In this document: one piece after another, positions 47,301-59,308 of the stretch
Layout of the letters: the number at the start of each line of letters is the position of its first letter
Numbering within the stretch: the first letter of the stretch is position 1
DNA from: Diatrype stigma
Lineage: Eukaryota; Ascomycota; Sordariomycetes; Xylariales; Diatrypaceae
DNA length: 64,000 bases
Reading direction: 5' to 3'
Assembly (NCBI GenBank): GCA_022225965.2
Contig: JAKJXP020000003.1
Coordinates: forward strand, 124,001 to 188,000
The notes under the pieces: model-generated
The model's database searches: none
What the model was told of the DNA's origin: nothing
Seen by the model: the letters and a program-made list of their open reading frames with translations, nothing else
Position numbers and translations under genes: made by a program

Positions 47301-49586
47301 CAAGTAGCGACCACGTAGCACCCAGCTTATGAAATGCGCTGTTGGCCATCTCTAGCGTAGATTGGAAAACAGGATATTGGAGTAGTTCTAAGCCCATCTT
47401 CGCATACTGTGCAGCCTGTCCAGTGAAGATAAAGGCGAGCCTGTTTTGACTTGACGAGCGTACGTTGTTTGATATCGACGAAGATATGATACGCGGTGCC
47501 GTGTCAGGGGATAGTATAGCAAAAGACCTCCATGGCATGATGCTTCGCCGCGAAGTAAGTGTATATGCGAGCCTTCCAAGCTTCTCTTTGGAGTTCGATA
47601 CATGATGTACGACGTAGTTGTCGTACTCTTGGAGTAACCGTATCAGACCGTCCTCGTCTTTTGCAGACCACACCAATAGTTTGAAATGCGTCGTTGGCGT
47701 CAAAGACCCCCAATTCGATATCTCATCCCGCATAGGTGAAGCATTGTAGGTTGAGATTGTCCCATTAGATGTCGTACTGTATGTAGGATTGGAATTGTGT
47801 ACTGAGACTAATGTCGTCTCTCCAGGTGTGTTGACTCCATTAGTTTTGGTGTCATACAGCATCTGCAAATCTCGTCCCTCAGAGACGCCTCTGGTAATCG
47901 ACATGCCATTTGGTTGCAAACTCGTGAATGGTACATTGACGATGGTGTGGTGATTGCCCTGAAGGTCAATCTCTTGGAGTGTGTGATATGCGTCGTCCAT
48001 GATGACATGACCATTCGTTCCACCAAATCCAAATGAATTGACTGAAATCCGACGCAAGTTGTCATTCGGCCATTGAATACATGATGTTGGGATCTTCCAG
48101 AAAATGTCAGCTTAGCTTTCGTAGATCAAAGACATAATGGCATCGTACCTGGATGTTTAAAAGTCTAGCATTGACTTTTGGGTTCATCTTCTCAAACAAC
48201 GGATTAGGTGGAATGATTCCCTTTTCAAGGATCAGAATGCATTTGACAATGCTAGCAAGGCCGCTACAGCCTTCCAAATGGCCAATGTTCGCTTTCACGG
48301 ACCCGCTGATATCACGCATTAGTTGAGGGGGAAAAGCAGGTGTCTTGGATCACTTACACGTATAGCGGCTCCCTTTCAGAACGGGAACTCCTAAAAACTC
48401 GACCAAGGGCCGTTAATTCGGTCCAGTCTCCAACTTTAGTGCCGGTTCCTAGATGGGTTTCATGAGAATTGCTCATAATGGATCAGCCAAGGATTTTCTT
48501 ACCATGGCCTTCGACATACCGTGTCGACTCAAATCCAAGATTACTACCCCTATACACTTTTCGTATTAGTGCCTCCTGAGAAGCAGAGCTTGGCTGATTA
48601 AGGCCAGGTGTATGACCGTCTTGGTTCGAGCCGGTGCCCCGGATTACAGCACGAATACTGTCACCATCTCTAACGGCATCCACGAGCCTCTTCAGTACTA
48701 ATACAACGACACCTTCACCTCTCGCATACCCATTGGCACGATGATCGAAGCTGTAAGAAAGGCTATCCGGAGATAAGAAGTTCATACTGGACAAGTAGAT
48801 GGAGGTTTCAACGCTAAGCATAATGTTGGACCCAGCTACTAACGCCTAGTTGATACCATGTATATTAGCAATTTCCTATACATATGGCGTCTTAGGAACT
48901 CACCATAGAACTTTGACCTGTACGGAGAGATTGGCAAGCGAGGTCGATAGCAACCAGGCTTGTAGAACAAGCAGAGTTTAGCTGGACACTTGGTCCTTTC
49001 AGATCGAAATACCAGCTAAGTCTATTTGCTAAGATAGACTGTGAGATACCCGTGGCAGTATTCGCCGGTGCTTCGTCTGGGTCTTTGGATATGATCCTCA
49101 TGTAATCATCTGCCATGGATGCTGCGAAAACCGCGGCCTCACTCCCTGAGACATCTTCTACCGGTATGCCGGCTACTAACTGTAAGAATGTGACCAACTC
49201 CCGGTGTAGAAGTCATGACATACCATTTTCCAAAGCGCGGTACGAGGCTTCTAGTAGCCATCGTTGTTGTGGGTCCATTGAGGCCGCTTCCTTGGAAGAT
49301 ATGGAGAAGAACGGGGCGTCAAAAGCCCCCGGATCTTCCCCTATGAAGTGTGCCCCTTTCGATTGTAACTGCAGAGGTTAGATGTTGCCACTTCACAGAC
49401 AAGAGGTATAGTCACAGTGTTATTTTTGGAGGCTGACGGATCATAGAAGGCATCTAAGTTTGCCCGCCCTTCTGGCCATGGAACCATAACATTCTGTTTG
49501 TTCTCCAGCATGTCCCAGAAGCTAGAGTCATCCTCTGCGTTCCCTGGGAGCTTGAAGGCATACCCAACCACAGCAATTGAATCCAT
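41339..49586 (-). CDS. Highly reducing polyketide synthase (KS-AT-DH-cMT-ER-KR-ACP)
   Basis: Eight exons on the minus strand: 49586-49416, 49368-49224, 49172-48904, 48845-48503, 48448-48358, 48305-48149, 48093-42562 and 42514-41339; 2627 residues. [10 protein letters not shown] (Cys174), VEGHGTGT (His309), KANIGHLEG (His349). [14 protein letters not shown] (about 718). [12 protein letters not shown] (His about 1051) and [10 protein letters not shown]. c[13 protein letters not shown] (about 1513). [15 protein letters not shown] (about 2046). [13 protein letters not shown] and SNYAAG (exon 8). ACP: GVDSL (Ser about 2578). Every catalytic motif is intact, predicting a reduced, C-methylated chain. 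There is no thioesterase, reductase or condensation domain, so release needs a partner; the PLP enzyme starting 1.1 kb upstream on the other strand fits. All introns are 47-58 nt. An in-frame extension reaches 49823 (79 more residues), but the core starts naturally at MDSIAVVGY. Confidence 0.93.
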
Positions 49587-50708
49587 AACGTCGAGGAGGA
49601 TTGGGACGGCTCCAGGAATGTAAGGAGATGGAATTGTAGTCTCGATAAGTTTTCTTTTGTTCTCTGGCCTCTGCACGAGGGATATCTTATACCCCAATGA
49701 ACAAGGCCTACTAGAACAGACAGGGTCTGTTGGGAAAACTTCATCTTGTATAACGTACATATAACAGATAACTCCCCTATTGAGGTAAGATGCACACGAG
49801 GCTGTCTGGAGGTACGTTGCCATGTTGAAGATAGGTACTTACTAAGTACATATCATACACGAAAAGGCGGAGGTGCAACATAGATATGTTACATTGAAGG
49901 GTGCATGGATTACGCTTGTGCTAACGCGACCCCCCAGGGTTGAACGCGACCCATCGGATGCTACATAATTCTCAGACTTCCGATATATATCAAGCGTCTT
50001 TGCTGTTTGCGATGGATGGTAACACTGCCGCCAACTTCCTGAAATAAAGCGGATATGATCTGATTCATGTTAGCAGGCTTGTGCGTCTTTGCACTGAGGA
50101 TTGGGGGCTGGATAGCTATTATGTTGTTGGAACGAAATTGACACACCGAACAGCGTGTAAACAATGTCCTGATCTAACACACGCCAGCCTTGTCCCAAAT
50201 TGTATACAAGTCCGGCTTTATCTTTGCCATAGGCATGTCGTATACTTGTGTCCATTGGACAATCAGAGCTTTGGTTTCATTACTCCACAAAGCTGGCAGG
50301 GTACATGCTTGGCAGATGAAGAAGCTGTCGAGTAGAGGCTTCTCCCAACTTAATATTGTGTTAAACTTTGAGAATCCATGGCAAAAGCTATAGTCAGGGG
50401 TATGACTATAGTGTACCTCAGGTCATACGTGTCCCTCCCGTGTTCTTCCAAGACCATTTTTACTTGATTGTATGAAATAGCCGGATAGGGCTACGTATCT
50501 GGAACCATCAGTGTACCATGTCGCATGGCAGCTCACTCGATCTTTACTGATCACTCCACCGAATTAGTCATTAGTCGAATAGGTAAGGTAGAGACAATAT
50601 CGCACCTGGCGACCCAGCGAAGTGGGCTTCCGAAACCTACATGTTCTGTCGTGGCTCACATAGACTTACTCAATCGTCTACCTACAAGCGTTCCTAGACG
50701 ACAACACC
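49587..50708. other. Divergent promoter region between PKS and alpha-oxoamine synthase
   Basis: About 1.1 kb separates the two divergent start codons and is the likely shared control region. An open frame continues the PKS frame to 49823. No other gene is seen. Confidence 0.6.
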
Positions 50709-52225
50709 ATGGATTCAACAGGAGCAATGTCGCTATTGTCTCCCACGAGCGCTCTTGTGACCCGGATCAAGGGTCAACAGGTCCCGAGCTCAATGGCAAA
50801 CTCTCAAATCTTCTACCAGAATCTGGAAGAATCTCTTGACGTACGCCGCGCCTCGCACACATTTTACTCTATCGTGGACAACAACTGGCAAACGGAAGGT
50901 GTAGTGGACTTCTGCTCCAACGACCAGTTATCACTGAGTTCTAGCGGTGTTTTACGTGCTGAGTTCCTTGCTGAGCTGGCAAAATATCCAGGTTTCCCTA
51001 CTGGATCTACAGGATCGAGGCTCATAGATGGGAACTACAAGTATTTAGAACAAGCAGAAAAGGATATTGCTACATTTCACGGCGCCGAAGAAGGACTCAT
51101 CTTTCACTCCGGTTTCGACGCTAATGTTGCAATATGGACAGCGATTCCAAGGCCCGGGGACGTGTTGCTCTACGATGAATCAGTCCATGCCAGTACGCAC
51201 GAGGGAATGAAACAGAGCCTCGCATCGCAAAGGTTCGACTTTCAGCATAACCACATCGAGTCGTTCCGCGACGCATTGGCCTCAGTCTTCGATACGATAC
51301 CGTTGATTAAGCAAGGGAAACGCTCCGTGATCATAGCGGTTGAAAGCGTCTACAGTATGGACGGCGATATGTGTCCATTACAGGAATTCGTCGAAATTGC
51401 AGCTGATATCTCTTGCGGCCGAGGCAACGTCCAGTTCGTAGTGGATGAGGCGCATAGTACTGGGCTGTTTGGGCCTCAAGGCAGGGGGTTTGTCTGTGAA
51501 CTAGGCCTCGAAAAAGATATCGCGTTGGTGATACACACGTTTGGGAAGGCGATGGGATCAGCTGGAGGTATGTTTGCAACTTCCATCCACTTACTTTTCA
51601 CCGCCAGAGATCGATGGCTAATGGCCATGCACCAGCAATCGTTATCGGGAACAATATAGTGAAAAGTGCCTTGGCAAATCTTGCACGGTCGGTTATATAC
51701 ACGACCGCCCCATCGTTCCCCTTCGTTGCTCTGATCAAGGCTGGATATGAGCTGCTCAAAACAGGCCGGGCGCAAAGGGCGCAAGAACGCATACAAGTCC
51801 TCGCCCGGCACTTTTTTCAGACACTGACATCACACCCAACTTGGCAGAAGGCTCGGGAATCAGGCGTCTTATCCATTCCCCAGTGCATCGATTGGGAAAA
51901 GCGCCCCTTCTTTGTCCATATTGTCGCTGTGTGGACCCGGCAGAGGTACCTCTACTGGCTTTATTTCCACCTCCTGTTTTCTTCCTTCTGCGTGATGCCA
52001 GTGGAGCATCCCGTTGTGCCGCTCAACCAGAGCCGGCTGAGGATCACTCTTCATGCAGCAAATACTGAAGACGAGGTGGAAGGCTTGGCGCAATCTATTC
52101 TTGCATGGGCGGACGAGACATTGGCTATCGAGGAGGGCCGGTCGGAAGAGAAGGTAACGCAGAGCGCGCGTGTTGTCTACGACTGGATGAAACATGAAGG
52201 GCTGGTTGGATTTGGCTTAACGTAG
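50709..52225 (+). CDS. Alpha-oxoamine synthase (PLP-dependent, KAPA synthase / Fum8-like)
   Basis: Two exons, 50709-51567 and 51636-52225, with a 68-nt intron; 482 residues. PLP features are complete: DESVHAS (157-163) at the substrate side, DEAHSTGLFG (Asp246, His249) and the Schiff-base lysine in HTFGKAMGSAG (Lys280). RLRITLHAANTEDEV near the end is the usual small-domain strand. The enzymes condense an acyl thioester with an amino acid with loss of CO2. Next to a PKS without a release domain, it is the likely off-loader, as Fum8 is for fumonisin-type sphinganine analogues. It is a stand-alone enzyme, without fused domains. Biotin or haem synthesis is less likely given the neighbour. The splice completes GSAG-AIVIGNNIV in frame. 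Confidence 0.9.
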
Positions 52226-52698
52226 TACTTAGGTGGAAAGGTGGATCGATTTATTACGCAGTTGGTACTTCGTAGATCCTCTCCTATTAATTGGGTCGAT
52301 CAGCGGGTAGAGAGCGTCACATACTTAGGTAGTACGCTAGGCCCTAGGCAGCCTGGACACTAGGTTATGTCTAGCCAATCAAGGCTGTGTTTCCTTTGTG
52401 TTTCCTGTAGCTCAATATTACGAAAGGAATCCCGAACCAACATAAATACAACATCGATTTCATTGCTCCAGATCACTCTTTACCCTGCTACCCTGCAGAA
52501 TGACTCTGATTGCTACCTACATACCTATTTACATAACAGGCAGGGTTGCAGGCTTGCCGTGCATATCATGTTACTTGTATTGATTGATCCACGACTTTTA
52601 TGTAGGTTGGGGCCTGAGTCACGCCAGACTGTTACAGTTACACTGAGCTTGTCTGGCTGTTTGGGTGTCCGGCTTGAAGATAGCTAGAGCTGCTAAAC
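52226..52698. other. Intergenic between alpha-oxoamine synthase and MFS transporter
   Basis: About 470 bases with the transporter promoter. No gene seen. Confidence 0.6.
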
Positions 52699-54446
52699 AT
52701 GGAACCCCCCAAATCACCATCGCCCTCCCCAATCAACAGCTCGCAGCCTCTACGAACACAAACAGTCAATGAAGCAGGAGATACAGGCAAGCAAGAAATC
52801 GTAAACATGACAACGGCGCAAGGCGAAATCAAGCAGAAAAAGACACTGGCCTTCCACATGTCCCTTCTTGCTCTCGCCATCCTGAATCTTATTGTATCCT
52901 TAGATGCCACTATTCTCGCCGTCGCAATCCCAGTATGGCCCCTTCCCAACAGAGGATCATCTCCTACAGGGTGGGCACAACTGATGAAATCCAGACGATA
53001 GCTCATGACCTCAGTGCCACAACTCTCGAGGCCTTCTGGGCCAGTATCGCCTTCATGCTTGCTGTCGTGATCGTCCAGCCGGTTTACACGAGCATTTCGA
53101 ACGTCTTTGGCCGCCTTGCCCCTTTATATGTAGCCTTCTGCTTCTTTATGATCGGTTCTATCGTTTTCGCTATATCCATTGACATGGGGGTCCTGATCAC
53201 TGGTCGCGTACTCCAAGGCATCGGGGCAGGCGGCCTAGATGTGCTGAACGAGATCATACTCGCGGATATCACCACCTTGAAGGAACGCCCGATGTACCTC
53301 GGTATGATGGCTATTCCTGTAGCCGGTGGCACCATCCTAGGTCCCATAATCGGAGGGCTGCTTAGCCAGTACGCCACCTGGCGATGGGTTGGCTGGATCA
53401 ACCTGCCCGTTTCCGCCGTGGGTCTTGTCCTGGTCATTTTCTTTCTGAAGCTTCAGGCCCTCAAGGCTTCGGTTCGGCAAAAGCTCCGCCGCTTGGATTG
53501 GACCGGGCTCATCTTCTTCACCGGGGGATGCACGCTAGTAGCTTTACCTGTAGCATGGGCGGGGGCCTTGTTCCCGTGGTCTTCATGGAAAACGATTCTC
53601 CCTTTGTGCCTAGGTGTCCTGCTGCTTGTCGGATTTTCATGGTATGAAACCAAACCCGAAGAGCCCGTCTTCCCTTACCGGATATTCAAACATCGCACTG
53701 CGGCCGTATCACTGTTTGGGGCACTTCTGCATGGCCTCGTTGCATATAGCATTGTCTTCTACGCCCCACTCTTCTTCCAGGCTGTATTTCTAGACGACCC
53801 GTTGCAGTCCGCTGTTTCCACACTTCCGCTGGCTTGTTGTTCTGTTGCCTTTGGAGTCATCGGTGCTGTAGCCGTAGAGGTTATTCGAAAATACCGCCTT
53901 ATTATCCTGGCCAGCTGGGTATTCGCTGCCGTCGGCATGGGCCTCTTGACCCTATGGGACCGGGATGCCTCGCGTGCTGCCAAGGCTTCATTCCAGATCA
54001 TACTCGGCATTGGGACCGGTAATCTATTCTCAGTTCTCAACCTCCCAATGCAAGCCAGCGTGCCTCATGTCGATGACATGGGGCTCGCAGCAGGAACCCT
54101 AATCTCGTTCCGGCTTTTCGGGGCCTTGATCGGCCTATCCATGTGTTCTACGGTGTTTACTAGTGTATTCAGCATGGAAATTGGTTCACTGGGACCTTTG
54201 CCGGACTCAATAGCTGTCTTATACGACGCACAACATGCACTTGAGTCCATCCCGTTACTAAGACAATCGGAGATCTCGTCAGAGGCCCTTGATGTCATCA
54301 TCAAAGCATACATGAGTTCCATGTATGCTGTCTTTTGGATGTTAGCAGGTGTCAGTTTGGTTGGATTCTTGAGTTCCTTCTTAATCAAAGAGATTTCTCT
54401 AGAAAAGGAGGAGCTAGGGAGGCAGCAGTTCGATGTGGGGCAATAG
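52699..54446 (+). CDS. MFS multidrug/toxin exporter (DHA2, 14-helix type)
   Basis: Two exons, 52699-52932 and 52995-54446; 561 residues. A 50-residue hydrophilic N-terminus precedes about 14 predicted transmembrane helices. Family motifs include LDATILAVAIP with TIAHDL across the splice, GRVLQGIGAGG, and the antiporter motif C form GGTILGPIIGG followed by WRWVGWINLP. This is the arrangement of drug:H+ antiporters in the plasma membrane that export cluster products and give self-protection. It is on the same strand as the alpha-oxoamine synthase, 470 bases downstream. The 62-nt intron is supported because it restores the conserved helix 1 to loop sequence. The substrate is unknown. Confidence 0.9.
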
Positions 54447-56320
54447 TTGAGCCCTAGCTAGAGCATCATCTTCACGAAATTAGCATAGCTACTATGAAGA
54501 AGCGTCCTATGATTATGGTAGGTGAATAACAACATGTCGTTGAAAAAGTAGACCCCCCTTTGAAGTGACAATCACGCGTTACAGGAGATTAGTAATAATT
54601 ATCAATATTACCCGAAGTCTCACGATGACTATTCAAAAAAGTTTCCATGTTCTTCGCCATCCTTAATTCCCAGTGAGGTCTGAACACTACAGCATATCAA
54701 GACCAACGCAGTTGTCTGTCAACGCGCTGAATCACCCTCGTCGATTACACAACTGGGCAAAGGTGAGACCGCTTCATTGAGGCCTTTTGAAACCCCATGC
54801 TGCCAAGCTTAGTAGGCACTTCTAACTTTCGTAAGGCTAACTTACATATAATCCTCTTCTAGAGAACTAGGTCCTATGCCGAACGGTGTGGCGCAATACC
54901 AGCTCATAACCGCCTTACACAGGCCTCCATGGAAACATTGTCGATCATTCACCTTTGTGGTTCATATGGCGAATCATGATCCGGGAGGCCCCTATGCACT
55001 GATAAACATCCAGTTGGCTGTTATTCTTCTGGGGTATGCTATGCGTGGCTATACGAGGTATGAATGTGGCACAACATGAGAAGTGTGTCTAGACTTGCAA
55101 AAACCAATCTGCGTTACGCAATGATTTTCCCTGTACAACAACCGAGTAAGTGTGTCTAGGGTTGCAGGCGGCAGGATGTGATGCACGGGAGGGTTCAGGT
55201 TTTTGTTAAGTTCACCGCTCAGCTGATGCAGTAGGAAACATATGAACTAGCGAGGCTACAGCCTGCATACATAGCTACATGGTTGCATCGATTTGACCTG
55301 ATTCTTGCCGAGTCAAACCCGGCAAGGTTACTTCGGTAATACATTCTTGGCCAAATCCTTTAGGCATGCAATGACATCCAACGTGACAAGTGACAGAGCG
55401 CATTTCTTACTATAGATGTGTTACATGTTGAGAAGTAGTACTAGGATTAACAGTTACCTCCAGTATACTAGGCAAGTACTTCAGTAAATGTGCCTAATAT
55501 AGGTAGTATTTGGGTCGTATCATCTATGTAGTTCCGATTCCAAAACAGCCCCCAACTGCCTTGTCAATGTCTGCCGTTGGCTTGTACTGCCTACCTAGGT
55601 AGATCCTTTATACGGGATGCCCCGATTCTTTGCCGTAAAACTAGTGGGTCTTCGCCGTGGAGGGGCCGGATGGGGCCGGATGGGGCCTATCTATTTTTAG
55701 AAATTTGATGCATAACCCACCATACAACCACGGATTTCTGTGTATCATATTGCTCCAATAATATAATAACCCTTCTGAAAGGCAAATCCCTGGCTATATG
55801 TTACGCCACATAGCTACTTCGATGGCCATACTATGAGTAGTTGATTATGTTGCAGGGGCAAAGGGAAGCTGTATTGATGAAGGTTGTGAACCTGAAGGAA
55901 TGCAGCTTCTGCAAAGCTGCTCTAGGCTAAATACTGTACGCTAGGCTGCTAGCCAGCCTAGTAGTGCAACTTATCATTGTATCTAGCCACCTGCATCATG
56001 ATCGAAAGCATTCCTTCTTTAGTCTCATTATACATGTCTGACGTTTGGAGCATAATAGTCATTGAAGTTCGCATTGAACCAAGCAGCTACTTTTGCAGCA
56101 GGACTCAGGCAGGGCTGGGGATAGCAGCCGGTGAATACAAGGTCTGGTGAGCTCTTACTTTTGCGAGTGGGAGTTTCATAAGTCAATACACGTATAATGT
56201 AACAATACATTTAGTAAATAGAGAACAGACTGTTGTCAACAGGACCATTGCACTTCCACGAATAACAGAAAATCCAACTCTGAAGTTGATATGCTGCCCA
56301 TTAATTGCCAACAGAATTGG
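54447..56320. other. Intergenic, no gene seen
   Basis: About 1.9 kb between the exporter and the convergent rhodopsin-like gene. Open frames are short. The short direct repeat GGGGCCGGAT occurs twice near 55660-55685. Nothing else stands out. Confidence 0.55.
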
Positions 56321-57815
56321 TTATCCCCAAGGATGTTGCTGTTTGAGGACCTGATTATGTGCCCCTTCTGTGTCAGGCAGCACTCCCGTCACAAATTCTG
56401 TTGTCCGGAGAATTCCACCTTCGCTATGGGTACAATCTCCAGAATGATGACGTCCGTGACACGCTACCTGAGTGGCCGGCTTCTGGACTTTTGTCAATGG
56501 GAACTCCTGGATATGGTCATCGTCGGATATTCTCTGGTATGTCTCAGAGGGCGGGATGAGCCCCTCAGGGTCATTTGGAGGACCTCGTCGAAGATGCCCT
56601 AGTGACAACTTTGATTCACCCGATGACTGATCGTATGTCTTGGTCCATGAATTCAGCAAATTCTTGACCTTGGTTAACCATGCAGTCTCTTTGAATGTTT
56701 TGGGGAAGGTGGGAATGCAGAAGACCAAGATAACGCATGTCGCCTCAGCAATACTCCAGATGAGTACACCGCTGACGCCGTACGTCACGTCGTTCCTGTA
56801 GTCGATGCTGACCGTCTTGTGGATACGGCCAATAGCACATATGCAACCTCTGTGGTGAAGTGTCAATCACTTCCTAAAACACGCGGAACTTGGAGTTCAG
56901 GAAAACGTACAGTATTCCCACGGAGAAGACGATGGATACCCCAATCTTACGCTGCTTGTTCATCTGAAGTTTCCAAATGATCCTCTGCGGAAGAGCGAGA
57001 ATGAGGATGTCCAGAACGAGGTTGAAGACAGTGGTACTAGTATCGAGAGCCCGCCTATCGCGGCAGCGTCCGTGTAGGCCAAGCCAGTTCAACCGGACGG
57101 GCCTGCAAGTAAATTGGGCGGCGATGATGCATGCCAGGTAGAACACGATGTTCGTGGCAATCATGCCCCAGCACGTCCAAAAGAAGGTGTTGCGAGTGCG
57201 ACCTGGGGTAAAGATATGAATCCATTCAAGGAGAATCGCTGTCTTAGCACACATCATGGCAAGGCAATACACCATAGTGAAAACATAAATAGACTGTGCC
57301 AGTCACGTTAGCAGAGATGGGTCTTTGAAAGGCATAATGCACAGAAACACATGTGGTGACATACATAGCGTGCAGGTATGAAGGCAAATACTCGAAGGTC
57401 CCATTGGTGTGTGAAGAATCCGACCGACTTCCATAGCGAGATGCATGACCAAAATACTCCAATATAAAAGCCCTGGGTTGGTGCTCACCACGGTGAGAAA
57501 GTGCACGGGTATTACTTGGGGTTATTGTGTCTAAGTAGACTTACGAATGCAGCGAACAGTAAGCCTGTAATATGTCAACTGATGCTGCGAAACATTGTTA
57601 CGCCCCAAATCTCATTACTTACAATCCTGAATCGATAGTCTTTTGGTGAAGTGTATTGCGGAGTAGACTCTGGTACAGATGGATATTGTAGATATCACAA
57701 AGCACAGGATGGTAATGGCCAGGCCTAATTCGTTCTTGTTCGGCGGGTTATCTAAGTTCGATTCGATACCAGGAGGTGGCGTCCCGGCGGTGGAATTGAG
57801 AATAGATGGATCCAT
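56321..57815 (-). CDS. Rhodopsin-like integral membrane protein (SAT4 family), second copy
   Basis: Five exons, 57815-57623, 57564-57545, 57472-57365, 57293-56911 and 56849-56321; 410 residues. Exon 2 is only 20 nt and supplies CLLFAAF at the start of helix 2. Exon 3 was read in the frame giving FTHQWDLRVF, since the HQWDL motif before helix 3 is typical of the family; the other two frames there are shadows. Then come AMMCAKTAILLEWIHIFTPG, TCRPVRLNWLG, TTVFNLVLDILILALPQRIIWKLQM and a last helix IWSIAEATCVILVFCIP. The cytosolic tail of about 130 residues is polar. Function is unknown. It is one of two members of the family in the window; the other is at 17115-18442. Confidence 0.78.
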
Positions 57816-58440
57816 GTTTAGTCAAAGTCGCGATAGATATTGTTAGTTGAGAACGGAAGATGTAATGAGGGGTTGACGAAGCAACCTTGCTCTTTAATAC
57901 AGACAAGAATGATGGACATACTTCCTTCGGGACTAACACATTGTTTTCAGTGAAACCGGCTGGATAATGAATTCACCAGATAAGTCCACAGATCAGTAGT
58001 AATAGTAATACGGGTTGACGTCAGAGTGGCAGCCACAAGGCGGCGCGCCGGAGCCTTCCTTAGGGTATATTGGGTGTGCTCGGCTAGGAAGTTATACTGA
58101 GGTACATATACATAGGGACCCATCTAGTAAATCTCGTCCGAAGACGTGCCTTTAGCGGGCAGTTCTGATTATATGCCTTCATCGACTTTGGGAAGGTAGC
58201 ATCAGTGTGTTGGTTATCTTGCTCTGCTACAGCCATAGTCTAATATTACTCACATCTCAAACTGAGACCGCCATCATATAATTGAGCCCCCATGGGGCCC
58301 AGGTACCCCGCGCCGTACTTAGCATTCATTAGGTATAATGATGTTGCTAGTTATAGTTACTCAAGCCAAGGCATACGTAATTTTTGGGCATACATAATTA
58401 GGGTCTGCCATAACCACCCACCCATTTGTTTTTTTCAAAC
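57816..58440. other. Intergenic, transition to AT-rich DNA
   Basis: About 600 bases with the rhodopsin-like gene promoter. Base composition is still ordinary and turns sharply AT-rich at about 58440. Confidence 0.6.
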
Positions 58441-58505
58441 CGTAAGTAACCATTATGGATTAATGGATAACCATTAAGGCGCAATTTCCTACTATTAGTT
58501 AATGC

Positions 58506-58535
58506 TATAAACCAATAATTATCCATTGGTTTATA
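58506..58535. repeat. Perfect 11-bp inverted repeat at the edge of the AT-rich block
   Basis: Arms TATAAACCAAT (58506-58516) and ATTGGTTTATA (58525-58535) are exact complements around an 8-base loop. The word ACCAATAA recurs at 58542 and 58590 as direct repeats. Confidence 0.85.
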
Positions 58536-59258
58536 ATATTAACCAATAAATATCCATTATTAATAATTATTTATTGATTATTATTATAAACCAATAAATA
58601 ACCATTTACAAATAATTAATTATTTGCAAATAATTATCCGTATATATCGCATAGCTATAACGTATATAAAATTAAATAAAATTAATTATAATAACTTGTA
58701 TTATAATAATGCGTATTAATTTACGTATTAATTACGATGCATTTCGTTATATAATTATTATAATCGATTAAACTTAATAGCTAAATAATTAAAACCCTAT
58801 AACTATATCTTTTTTCGTTTAAATCCATAAGAAACATAATATTTTAATTAATATTATCGTTTTTTTCGATACTTTTAATTAAATTTAATTTAAGCAATAA
58901 TATATTTAGCTATAAATCCGGATCCATATAAGGGCTAAATATTACGGTCGATTTTGGCATTGCGAATAATATAATGGCCATATTTACGCCCTTTTAATAA
59001 AAACGGCCCTTATTATCGATAATCCAGCCAACCATAATATCCGATTAATTTTTAATATAACCAAGGAATAAAATTTTATTTTGTTTATTAAATTTTTTAT
59101 TCCGAATTATATAGCTTTAATCGATTATTTCTTTAATTATTCCGGTAATAATTAAAAAGTAAATAATATTATAAATAAATAAATATAAATAACGAAATAA
59201 ATATCGGTTTTAATATCGGCATTAATAATGCGTTAATTTATTGCAAATATAAAGCCAA

Positions 59259-59308
59259 AAATTAATACGGAAATTAATACGACGATTAATACGGGAATTA
59301 ATACGTAA
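59259..59308 (+). repeat. 12-bp tandem repeat, four units
   Basis: Four tandem 12-bp units share the core ATTAATACG, each followed by two variable bases. Confidence 0.8.

Noticed and set aside
57244..57506. Two alternative minus-strand frames over exon 3 of the rhodopsin-like gene
   Set aside because: Neither joins exon 2 and exon 4 in phase; only the third frame yields the family HQWDL motif.
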